Shown here: positions 11,240-21,669 of the stretch, piece by piece
Layout of the letters: every line of letters starts with the position of its first letter
Position numbering within the stretch: the first letter of the stretch is position 1
Source of the DNA: Rotaria macrura
Taxonomy: Eukaryota > Rotifera > Eurotatoria > Philodinida > Philodinidae
NCBI GenBank assembly: GCA_900239685.1
Contig: OENT01000932.1
Location: 1 to 64,000, forward strand
Direction: 5' to 3'
Length of the DNA: 64,000 nt
Notes under the pieces: model-generated
What the model saw: only the letters and a program-made list of their open reading frames with translations
The model's database searches: none
What the model was told of the DNA's origin: nothing
Made by a program: the position numbers and the translations under genes

Positions 11240-13931
11240 ATGGCTATAAGACCATCTGATACGCTAACTGGTTCATTAAAATTCACGAATACATCTGTAC
11301 AAGTACCAAAGCCAATACAAGAAATCTGCGACCTTGATGATTTTAATGAAATGATACGGGACAGAGCCAAGTAAGAATACCGATGCAAAAGAAAACTTTT
11401 CTAATTCATAATTGTCAATATAGAAGACGGCGTCGTATGGTGATAATTCTTTTAGTTCTACTTCTGATCTGCATTATAGTGATCGTGGTTACTGTTTTAA
11501 CCGTGCTCTTAACTCGATCGAAAAGACAATCCGTAACTAATGCCATATTCACCAGTTCGTCTATCATAAGTAGGTATATACGTGAGGGTAGTGCGTGGGT
11601 TTCGAGTAGAGTCCGTTGGATTCCAGTTCAAAATTTTTGGACCCGGCGGTCTCTCATTCGTAGTGTGGGGCGAAAGAATCGGCAAACTGAACGCGTAAAA
11701 TTAAACCTTAAACCAACTGAGAATCAGACTTTCCTTTTACTTTAAAAGCAGCCATGTATCTGCTTCAATTACTGTTCATTATAGTACTAAGCAAGTCAAT
11801 ATCGTAGTTACTTTACTCTATTTAGCTTCAAGAAAAATAAAGCAAATTTTCCGCTTCTATATTCAAAACCAAAACACACATATTCATTTGCTCATTCAAT
11901 CCCTCCTACGCACACATATATCTCGACACCCACATCCACTCGATAGAGAAAAATTATTAGAATTTATGTCATTTATTTTCATTTATAAAGTATCTTCAAC
12001 GCAGACATCGGCTACGAGTAAGATTCCTCTAGAGCCTTTTAAATACTTCTTTGTTTATTCTCATAAAATGCCTAGACACTGCAACTACATGTATAACCAC
12101 AAGTACTATGAAAACTACGACGACAACTCCTATTATACCTTCTTGTAAGTCTTCTCTATAATTTATGTAGAAGTCATAATCATTTAGTACTTAAAAGTCT
12201 TGAAAGATAATTTTGTATTATCCGATACATTGGTAACAGAGTCGAAACCAAAACGGTGATTTCCTTCAACTGTAGCAACAATTAAAAAGTAACAGATTTA
12301 TCAGAGATAATTAGCTTCTCTGTATATTAATGATATCTTCCTCGGTATTCTTTTGTATAAGCTTGAGTTTTTTCGAAAGGCAGGCTGTTTATATTCTCAG
12401 AAAAATAATTTTTTCTCTATTTATTTAAGTAAGATCAATCGTCCTCTAGGACATGTTTTTAATTAGCATCCAAGATAAGCAGCATCGTACCGAATATGTT
12501 TGACTGCATGCTTAAATTTTTCAAAGCTTATGTCTCTGATGGCACTATTTTCTTCCAGTCGATAGTCTGTGTGTGATTCCATCCGAAATAGAAGATTTCG
12601 ATGAATTTTAATCTGGACGGTTTCGATGCCAATGATTTTAACCCATAACGTATGAAAAATTGTCCTTGTATCATTTTTGTGTTAGGCGATTGAGATTAGG
12701 TCTTGCACTGTGTTTTTGAACCATCCAAAGTTCCCCGAACATTTCATTCGCATATTTTAATGGTATCAGACAGAGATTCTAGATTTTAGTTAGCCTCTTT
12801 GTAGCAAGCGATGAGCTAGGCCTTAATCTGTTGTGAAAAAATTTATTTCATTTTGATGCCACTTCTTACATTCGCTTCAGAATGCCTCCGACTATGAATA
12901 CGTTCTTTTTTGGAACAAGGTACATATCATCGACATCTAATATTTCCCCATGTGAAAAAACAATACACATATTGCCGTTTTTTCAATAATTGCGCCAAAC
13001 AACGTTTGGAAATTGTTTTGTTTGCCTTTGTCGTCTTCAATTAGTCTTGACTCGATGATTTTCTAATACGCGTGGAATTTCAGATCATCTTTCAATAGTC
13101 GATGTGCACTTTATTTAGAAAGTGTTGATAAATAGATAGAACCGGTATCATAGATAATTTTTGACTGTATTGAATATCAAGTAGCTACTTAAATCTTTCC
13201 ATCGGATAACAAAGACAAAATATGTGTGAGTAAAACATAATATATAGATTCATTCACAAATTAACAAGATAGATATTTAAAAACAAATTAAATCTGAACA
13301 AATTTGAATTAATAGATATGTCAATAAAAGGCAGAGGTACTTATTATTTCTGCAATATCCGTCGCCTCATTAATATTTAACGGGAAACAAAATATCAGTG
13401 CATTTAAACCAAATAGTGTACAGATTGTTTGAACCTAAATATGAACATTTTTTCTTTGATTCAGCCATTTTGAACAACACTTGCACGCAAATACTCAGCG
13501 GTACCGTTACAATTCTACTTTACCTTGCCAATCAGATGCAGTTTAACTATACATATTATGAATATTTATTTGTTGCCACATCAACTAGTACAACTATGAT
13601 GCTATCTTTTCGTCAAGATCCTAGCTATTATTGCCTTGATGACATCTCAGTCAAATACAACGGCACGGAGATGTGGCGAAACGGTGATTTCGAAACATCT
13701 CCATTGACTAACTATTATATTTACTGCAATCCAAATAATGCTACTGCTAGCGGAGCGATATCAACGGCATGCATTCATTCAGGTAACTATCACTTCCTAG
13801 ATGGCGCAGTAGGATATTCGGATTATCTCAGTCAGTCTTTCATGACGGTAATCGGTGGAATATATAACGTCAGCTTTTGGCTTGCCAATCAGGGTGGCGG
13901 TATCAATCATGTCATAGTCATAATAGGTTGA
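11240..13931 (+). CDS. Type II membrane protein with Thr-rich stalk and NGDFE-type ectodomain
   Basis: I model five exons: 11240-11370, 11424-11569, 11991-12017, 12076-12144 and 13465-13931. All junctions are GT..AG and in phase, giving 279 residues. The N-terminal cytoplasmic segment (about 45 residues) ends in KRRRRM. A hydrophobic helix of about 25 residues follows (VIILLVLLLICIIVIVVTVL), then a Thr/Ser stalk encoded by two tiny exons. The extracellular part repeats a fold with the markers YLANQ, FVAxSTSTTMMLSFRQDPSYYCLDDISV, NGDFET, YIYCNPNNATASG and DGAVGYSDYLSQSF. Basic residues before the helix predict an outside C-terminus. The ectodomain pattern resembles secreted or cell-surface carbohydrate-binding-like beta-sandwich domains expanded in bdelloids; function is unknown. 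The domain starts and ends abruptly, so the copy may be shortened. Intron 4 (1320 nt) and intron 2 (421 nt) are long beside the 53- and 58-nt introns. Confidence 0.68.
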
Positions 13932-14718
13932 CAGGCGATGAAGTTGAAATTTATCATAGACAAAATTGACTTGCCTACACAACAATTAGGTAACCACATG
14001 CATTATTTTCCTCGGTTGCTGTTAATATTTATATAAATTCACTACCTATGTACCTTTTATTCTCATTCAATATTTATTTTTATTCATATCTATCACATTA
14101 ACTACTGCCATAGATGATGAGTTTTTCACGCTTTGCCCTCTTACTGCTTTCTGAAACTATCACAAAATGTGAGGTTGCATGTGCATTGGACTTCTGGAGA
14201 GGGGATGAGTCATGGCAACTTGTGTGACTTCTATTACAGGGAGCATGTACTTTTGGGATCGAGTGCTCAGAGTGGAAATAGGGTGTGAGTCTGGGACTGA
14301 CTATGTGAGTATTTTACTGACAATTTGTTGATATAATTGCTTTTCATTGCACTGGAGCATCGAAGTTCGAACTTATTAATTGTTTACAAGTTAACACATA
14401 TTTTATTTTCTGGAATCTTCAGACTTATTGTAGCACTCATTAAGCATTTCTATCGATTTCTCATTTATACTGTCATTGTCATTGTTCTAGTATCTTCAAT
14501 GCAGATCTTTTTCAATAGATGCGCATTATGTTCTGAAAATCAGCAATTTTCTTCAAAAAGATATTTTTATCTACGTCTTGGATACTTTGTGACACTTTGC
14601 TTTGAAAACAGTATCCTCTTGCACTCAGCTGGTTGAAATGATGAGCAACTGGAGTCTCGAATTCAAATTCTTGTTAGAAACACGAGATATAGTCCTTTCT
14701 GTACTGATAACAACCAAG
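13932..14718. other. Intergenic stretch, nothing recognised
   Basis: An open frame at 14337-14636 (+) is hydrophobic but has no family feature. No inverted or tandem repeat was found before the transposon that starts at 14721. Confidence 0.45.
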
Positions 14719-15270
14719 TACAGTAAAACCCCTCTAATCTGAACACCAGTGGGACTTTCATAAATCGTTCACAATGACGGGGTGATCAGATTGGAAGGGG
14801 TTTATGCAAAGAAAACGTTTTTTCTTATTTGAAGCACATATTTTTATCTTTTACTATTGATCAGCAGATTTTTGTTCACTAAAGTTGTTCTGTTCACATA
14901 CAATATGAGAAAAAAGTTTTTAAGTACATGGATCAGGTACATATTTAAAACATTCCAAGATGGATTTTCGCTTTAATGAATTCGAACCCAGAAAAACATC
15001 AGTAAGTTTTGATTGCAATTGACTAATAAATGGATGGAGTTCTGGCTATTGTTTTGTTGATAAAATTCGGAGGCGACGAACTAATTCTACGAGGCTCAGC
15101 TAATGATGGCGGATCTTCACCTAGTAATTCTTCCGTATTTTCTGCATCATCATTGGCAATTCCATTAATTGATAGGATTCTATCAGTTGAATCATCCTAT
15201 TCGTACATACAAAGATACAACAAGTAATTCAATTATGTATCGGCAAGATTGAAATTGCTTTTTTGGCATT

Positions 15271-15643
15271 GTCTACACTAGAATAATAATGCCGCATTAA
15301 TTTCGAATTAAATGTATGTGGGTCTACATATATAAGTATAATGCATCAATCAGAACTGAGAAGTGGCCACTATGATGTTGTCAGAATGAGCAATTCTAGC
15401 ACGTGGTCACGAAAAATCGTTGCCTCTCTCTTTCTATAGTTCATTTATCCCGTTGAAAAGATCTATCTATCGATGATTAAAGGCGACTTTATCGAGGCAC
15501 ACTCATTGTTCTAATTAGCTGATCGAGTTCTTTCTCGATTGGTGCATTAACTTTAATGCACCTCTGAAAAGTGCATTAAATCTGAATTAACTTTTCGACC
15601 AATCACGTGCTTTAATTCAGCATTAACTTTTCTAGTGTAGGAC
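15271..15643. mobile_element. Nested MITE A (GTCTACACTAG ends)
   Basis: The left end starts GTCTACACTAGAATAAT and the right end, reverse-complemented, starts GTCCTACACTAGAAAAGTTA. The interior contains repeated gcattaa/ttaatgc words that can fold. The right arm is clearly similar to the left arm of the neighbouring element B in reverse orientation, so A and B are members of one family. No coding capacity is seen. Confidence 0.6.
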
Positions 15644-15920
15644 CCTGTCTACACCACACAATTTAATACTATATTAAGAAAAGAGATTGGCTGAAAAGTT
15701 AATGCAATTTTCAAACTGTATTAAAGTTAATGCATCAATGAGAATCCAATTTGAGATACCAATTAAAATATCTTTCTTTTCTATTGGCAGCTTCTCCATC
15801 AAGGAACAGTGTAAAGCGACACTTTATCTTGAAGTCATGGATTTTGATTGATGAATTAACTTTCAAATGAAGGCACGCATAAAGCTAATACCGTATTACT
15901 TCTGTAGTGCAGACGGGGTC
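15641..15920. mobile_element. Nested MITE B, same family as A, abutting it
   Basis: The left end reads GACCCTGTCTACACCAC and the right end, reverse-complemented, reads GACCCCGTCTGCACTAC, followed by taatac/tattag words on both sides. It directly abuts element A, with a shared gac at the junction. No ORF is present. Confidence 0.6.
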
Positions 15921-16276
15921 TAGATAAGACCTTTCTGTTTCTCTGTGAGCCAAGCACAAAACTAGCCAATGAAAAACATCGTGTTAATTCAAAATTTATG
16001 GACTCCCTCTATAACGTTCACATTACAGAGGTTAAATTGTGCAGTCGGGACCACAAAAAATTGTTCACATTCAGAATCGCGATGGGTTCACTAAGGAGGG
16101 GGTCAAAACAGCAAAAATCGCGAGGGGGGAGCGGAGGGTGTTCAGTATAACAGGTTGTTCATAATGGAGGGGTGTTCAGTATCAAAGGCTTTACTATAAC
16201 TAACTGAAAGTTAGGGCTATTGTTTTGAATAAAAATTACTTCATTCTGAACGATCAGCAAGATTGCTATTTATTAC

Positions 16277-16979
16277 TAGGGATAGGAAGTTACCGTTACG
16301 AACCTGCTACGTTAACAGAAAACTAGGAACTTTTTCACTGCTAGTTACTCGGAAATGCCAAAATTTTCCGTCACCCATTAACGAAGTAACTTGAAACCCC
16401 ATTGTTCCAATTGTCAGCAAAAGAGAGTTCCAAAGAGAAAAGCATTCTGTAAGGGTTTAAATAAGTGAATCGAGGCCTGGGAGTTCGAATCTGAGCTCCA
16501 TTCTTCTGAAAATCATTTGCTCGGTTAATGGACAAAAGAAAGCTCGATCTACGCAGAACGACACTGATATTAGAACCCCGAACTCGAATTACCCCTAGGT
16601 AACGATTTTCAAAATATCTCGTTTTCTGTTGGCTACTGACCCACCAATAGGATTTCCTGGCTAATGGAGCTTCAATTCTAACTGCCCAACTCGAATCACC
16701 CCTAAGAAATCATCTTCTAGAAAACTTGATTTCTACTGATTATTTTCCTACGAATAAGATTTGGAGGGATATGGAGCTCACATTCAAACTTTCCGGCCTC
16801 GACTCATTTGCGTAAACTCTTACAGAATTTTGTTATTTTCTCTAGAAATCTCTTTTAGTGATAATTGGAAGGATGAGGTTACTCATTACCATATTACCAA
16901 GTAACGGTTAACGGCCTGTTACCTAGAAACTCTGTCGCTGCACGTTACGTGGTGACTTAACGATCGCCTAGCATTCCTC
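16277..16979. mobile_element. Degenerate hAT-like non-autonomous element with internal duplication
   Basis: Diverged inverted termini are visible: the left starts GGGATAGGAAGTTACCGTTA; the right, reverse-complemented, starts GGAATGCTAGGCGATCGTTA, and both continue with acgtta/acgtaac words. A possible 8-bp target pair (tatttatt and tctttatc, 6 of 8 matching) flanks it. The middle holds two diverged copies of a unit of about 105-120 bp (about 16570-16675 and 16674-16785), each containing aactcgaat(t/c)acccct and (a/t)atggagct. No ORF. Confidence 0.5.
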
Positions 16980-16989
16980 TTTATCGCCA

Positions 16990-17080
16990 TTGAGTGACAT
17001 TGGCTGATAATGATTAGCAATGACTGAAAATGATTGGTAAAGATTGCTTTGATAGCAGTCAGCTTTTCCCCCTTGGTCAC
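16990..17080. repeat. Relic of the GATTA-repeat hAT foldback family
   Basis: A short run of degenerate tgattagcaatgactgaaaa words ends in cagtcagcttttcccccttg. This matches the right end of the better-preserved element at 31723-31960 (aatcagctgttttccccttg). The left terminus is not recognisable. Confidence 0.45.
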
Positions 17081-19224
17081 ATTTTTATTTTGCATCTTTT
17101 GCTAAGCAAAAATGGTTCAAAAAGATTTCTTTCTACTGCTTGAAAGCAGATTTCATGCTTTAAACCACTGGCATCATAAGCATTCCAATTGAAGAAATAC
17201 TTTCTCAAAATAGCAGAGTACTATCAGCGGGTCCATATAAAAGGTAATTTTTGGCACAGCGTTACGCTACGATAAAACCTTCCTAGAAGTGGGAGACTTC
17301 AGCCAATCTTGATCATTCTTACAGCATGAAAAGGGTATGAGAAGTAGTGTCAATTGTTATTTGCATGACCTTAATAGCTCTAATGCAATTCGAGATAATT
17401 GAAGAACAATGTGCCGAAAACGCAGCAGCATTCCGCTTGGACTATTCGTATCGATGAACGCTTTGTGCAACTCAATTTCGGAAAGCTGCTATTGAAATGA
17501 AACAGAGTTAGTTTTACCCCAATGAAAACTTTTCGCTAATTTTAATCGAATTATTCTGCAACAAAATCAAAATTGAAGTCGATTGATAATTTTGATTATC
17601 GTAGATCACAACTTAACTATTACTTGATATTGCTAATTATCCAGTGTTAAATTTCTGGATTAAAATTGATTATTNCCCCCCCCCCCAAGAGAAGAATTCT
17701 ATTGGTTTTCCTCCCCCACTGTTTTCACTATACCACAACCAACGCGTTTTCATATAAATTCTTGTTCAGATAGCAAAAAACATTTTTCATCTTCGAACAC
17801 CTTTGATCACGTATCATAGAACACAATATACTTCGATGAATATATCAGTCTCATCTCCCTATCTCACCCCTTACTCAGTCCCCATTTCCTCAATGGATAT
17901 CATTCGAGACATGATTCGATACACAAAAACAAATATTTTAGGTGAAAGAAATTCTCTACCAGAAAACGAAGAACGTAGCTAAAAGAATCATGAACACGAT
18001 TTAAGCCCATAAATATTATGCCCCGAAACCATAATTACATGAAATATTTCATAAGAAGTAAAGTAATTACAAGTACAGCTTTCCGTGTAAATCTTTCAAT
18101 GGGTACCTGCACTACGTGGTAGCTGTCCCATAACATCACAATAATCCGCACGCAACAATAATGTTCCACCAATATAGGCAGAGTGGTCAATTGAAGCCAA
18201 CATTTTCACAAGTAGAATAACAATATTCTACTCGCAAACTGTATGCTTCATTACTCACATTACCCATCCGGTGACCTTTCCGGACACCAGAAACTAGATT
18301 TAAGATCCGCAATAACAACTATTCATAGCAGCACATCTTCTGCGAAGCAGGTTTTTAACCCACTACTAGTCCCAACAAAATCCGCAAGGCACTTTATGAT
18401 CTAATTCTCACTTAGCCAAAGGATTCCCCATGACGATCTACCTTACAAAATTGAAAATCTAGAAGACTTTCTGACTACCCTACCATCACTACACATCGAA
18501 AATAATTATCACTACTCCATTGCCGTCCTCGTAACACTAGCCGCATGCCTGCAAAAGCAGAGATCTGAACCTTGGATACTCAGAACTCCTATTTGTCCAG
18601 ATCTAGATCACTGCAATCATCTGTTTGGCTCAAATTCCGATCCCTCAAATTCGATTGGCCTACGTCTGGAAAAATGGATTTACGTGATTGGCTGTAATTC
18701 CTATCCGTCAAGTCGTATTGGTCGATCTGGAAGGCAGTCACATGCTCGGGAAGAAACGAATTCGTAAAAAAAGGATGGTAAAGCATGAATGAAGGAATAA
18801 GAGGCAGCAAGAATGGTGGACGGACTAAAATTTTTCTACATATATGATTGTTATTCCATATTAGGCTTCATTTCAGTTTTAGCACGCATAGCAGTAAGTA
18901 GGCTTATCATTGTTTGGCACCGCGTCCAGGATTTAGAGTATTTGGCACTTATGAAGAAGTCACGTTTTCAGAATCAAATTTTCAACAATGTAGGTGATTG
19001 ATGGGTACCAGTGAGAATACCTAATCAAGTGTACTGGATTGCGATAGGTAGTAAGTTCTTTAAAGATTTTCAGAAGATTCTCTGGCTGTTCTAGGTTTTC
19101 GCAGGTGTCAATGAAACTAATTTTATGGAAAAACTTTTCAAAGGGCTTTTTTTCTTGAAATCCTTAAACCTACTGTGTTTCTCGATCCAAACGATTAGAT
19201 CAAATCATATAGTAAAAATTTTTT
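17081..19224. other. Intergenic stretch with an ambiguous base and poly-C run
   Basis: No gene is recognised. An undetermined base at 17675 followed by 11 C marks a low-quality assembly point. Around 18630-18730 two diverged copies of a segment of about 65 bp, with attggcctacgtctgga and attggtcgatctgga, lie in tandem. The small ORFs at 18589-18810 (-) and 18813-19001 (+) lack identifiable features. Confidence 0.4.
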
Positions 19225-19470
19225 ACTGAGTCTTTTAACAGACAATTCCGTTGTTTTGTTTTGGTGCTTCTCAGGGAAGAGATGGCGATTTTTATGCAAA
19301 AGCCCTTTAAATGACTTTTTAAGCGCTTTTTTATATAAAGCGTAGAAAAATTTATTTTCTGAACCGTTTGACCCATAGTTTTGCTATTTTGGTACTTCTC
19401 AATGTGAAGGAGAAAGAGATTTCTGAAAAGCCCTTAAAATGGCTTTTTAAAGGATTTTTGTACAAAAACC
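19225..19470. repeat. Tandem duplication of about 118 bp with AAAGGGCTTTT palindromes
   Basis: Two diverged copies share the pattern ccgttgttttg / ccatagttttg, then tggt(g/a)cttctca, an AG-rich stretch, aaaagccctt(t/a)aa and a gactttttaa/ggctttttaa palindrome. The palindromic aaagggcttt word also occurs on both sides (19140, 19470), suggesting a degraded foldback element. Confidence 0.45.
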
Positions 19471-19599
19471 TTTAAAGGGCTTTATAAAGATTTATTTGAA
19501 AACCACTTTAAAAGATCTTTTAATGGCTTCAAATGAATTATTAGCAAGGTTGTGAATGAGGCGTGGGTTCTTTGTACTGACCTTGAAGTTTTTTTGATC

Positions 19600-19765
19600 G
19601 TGTTACGCTGTAAACGACAGTGATTCTACCCGTATTCGCTGAAATTCAGTGATTTACGTTACATGTTTTGGCGTATCGTTAGTTGTGTTTCGCCGTAAAC
19701 GACATGGTGAAATACAGCCCGTTTTACGGTAGCTACAAAATGGGTGAAAACGTGCTATTTACGGC
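19600..19765. repeat. Direct repeat of about 85 bp (CGCTGTAAACGACA word)
   Basis: Two copies of a segment beginning gttacgctgtaaacgacag and gtttcgccgtaaacgacat lie about 85 bp apart, with the related inverted words tttacggta and tttacggcga following. It is probably part of a small non-autonomous element, but clear ends are lacking. Confidence 0.4.
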
Positions 19766-20032
19766 GATTGTAATCATCGTCCTGGGTGGAGGTTGACTGA
19801 GCTTCATATTTACGATCTAAATCTTTTCCTTTTATCTCAGCGCACTCCACCTCTCTGCATACATGCCATAGCTTTATCTAGTGGTACAAACGACGAAGAG
19901 TATTGTTTATGTTCATTAGTTATACAATACATGTAGAACAGGCTCACAAATAATGGGAGTAGACAAGCCATGGATTATCATGTTTTACGAAATGTTTCAG
20001 TTTATATTTTTTGCCAAGGATGTTTATTTAGA

Positions 20033-20441
20033 CCAAGGGAAGAACGGCAATTTCGGACTTTTGGATTTTCTTTGGATTGTTTGGATTTCTTTTGGAGTTT
20101 TGGATTTCGAAAATCCCAAAATCCATCAGAAATGTCCTCTTGAAAATGAAGGAATTTCGGGTAAACATATGTTTTCTCCTGAAGATAGTGCGACTCCAAG
20201 GAATACTCATATTTCACAATACGGTCAGAAAATCCTTTTTTCTTGAAAGTTGATTATCTTAAGAGGGAAACATTCGTTTACATTGAAACGTTTAGGATAT
20301 TCTAAGAACCACAAGACCTACATATGATAAAAATTTCAGCTCGAAATTCCTTCATTTACGATAGAACATTGCTGGTGGATTTTCAGATTTTTGGGATTTT
20401 TTTCGGGATTGTCAATCCTAAACATCCGCCGTTTCCCCCTT
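20033..20441. mobile_element. hAT-like MITE, 409 bp, 8-bp target duplication
   Basis: An 8-bp direct repeat (tatttaga at 20025-20032; aatttaga at 20442-20449, one mismatch) flanks inverted termini CCAAGGGAAGAACGGC on the left and TAAGGGGGAAACGGC on the right (reverse-complemented). Both arms then continue into cttttggatt / tttaggatt words. Open frames inside on both strands come from repetitive ggatttt DNA and are not genes. Confidence 0.65.
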
Positions 20442-20449
20442 AATTTAGA

Positions 20450-21669
20450 TGGCATTGAAATTTCATATATATGTGTATTGCGAACCAAAAGCTCTCACTA
20501 GATCGTGACTTTTATCTACTATACCGATTTGTATGTGTCGTTCATCTGGCAATAGCGTTTACCAAAGTTTATAAAATTTGTTTTGGTTTTTCCACAATCA
20601 ACGTACTCTAACTAAAATACTGACACTGAAATACTTTTACTAATGGCTGTTATTTGGGGATTCACGTTTCTCGATTCGAAATAACATTGTAATCGTATAA
20701 GCTACTAATTACAATTGAAGCCCTGTCTTACCACATTATCATCGCGCTTACTAAGATGTACACAATTCAGGAGTGCCATACAATTTTCTTTCTTGCTATC
20801 GTGTCGTTCGTTTTTCTCGTTAATAATTTTTCTTCTTCTCGTTTCTTTGTTCTATGTGATTAGAAGTATGCTTTTTCTTCAATTTGGAAAGTAGCTGATA
20901 AAATCGCTTCCAGAGTGTCTAATTGTAACAAGCAGAGAAAAACTCACAAATCATCCCATTCTCTTGTCTGCTCTCTAATGTATATTAGAGTTTTCTTGAA
21001 AATAAGAATAATCACTCAAGCAAGACGGAAAAAGTATCAAGTTGACCAAATAAAAAATGCTGTAACAAATACCGTGACAGCTGCTTCAAAACCACCGAGA
21101 AAAACGCGAAATAATCATTACCTTAGTTCACAAACATATTCAGCTAGACTTCAGTAGAGTTCCAGTTGTGAATCATTTTTGATTGTTTTTAGGATGTCTC
21201 GAAGATTGCAAGAAACGAACGACGAATCATAGAGAATGATATCTGCAATTTAGAGTAAATATGCCCATCGATTCCGACAGTTGCATATCATAAAGTTCTC
21301 ACCGGAATCTGACTTTCAGATCTAATAATGATTCAGCCATCTAGATTCCAATCAGGTTCTGTTGGATTATTGGATATCATGAATGCTCTATAAGATGTTT
21401 TCATCAAGGAATCTTCTATCGAGAGAAATGAAGGTATTGATAATTAAAAGCATATTTTAGGCACGGTATGGAGTATATTTCATCTATATTTTCTTGATTA
21501 GCAAAAAATGATAAAAAAATATGCAAACATGCAAAGGAAAACAAACTCGGTTAATTTAAGGTTAGTACTATCTATATTTTTGCAAATGAAGCAGGTTAAA
21601 TTTTAGTAAGCAATATAATTGAAAGAAAATGAATGTCGTTTGCAGTTATAGTAAATATTAGAATTTTTT
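20450..21669. other. Intergenic stretch, nothing recognised
   Basis: No repeat or gene was identified. The 80-codon frame at 20915-21157 (+) is basic and without motifs. The last part lies downstream of the EXORDIUM-family gene (minus strand) and should hold its 3' flank. Confidence 0.4.

Larger units (their letters stand above)
14721..16196. mobile_element. TA-flanked Tc1/mariner-pogo-type element carrying nested MITEs
   Basis: The ends are inverted repeats of about 27 bp: the left begins CAGTAAAACCCCTCTAAT and ends in CTGAACACC; the right, reverse-complemented, begins TAGTAAAGCCTTTGATA and ends in CTGAACACC. TA dinucleotides flank both ends (14719-14720, 16197-16198), as expected for Tc1/mariner/pogo insertions. 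The subterminal DNA has further copies of a gttca..atggaggggtgttca word. No transposase ORF is intact. Two smaller inverted-repeat elements (15271-15643 and 15641-15920) sit inside it, so the host element is older than they are. Confidence 0.7.

Noticed and set aside
16470-16510. tRNA-like B box (gagttcgaatctgag)
   Set aside because: No A box, anticodon arm or acceptor stem at proper spacing; it lies in a degraded hAT-like element.
17675-17686. Poly-C run after an undetermined base
   Set aside because: Most likely an assembly or sequencing artefact; no structure around it.
20002-20246. Three overlapping ORFs on both strands (60-97 codons)
   Set aside because: They come from ggatttt-type repetitive DNA between hAT-like inverted ends; none has codon or motif support.
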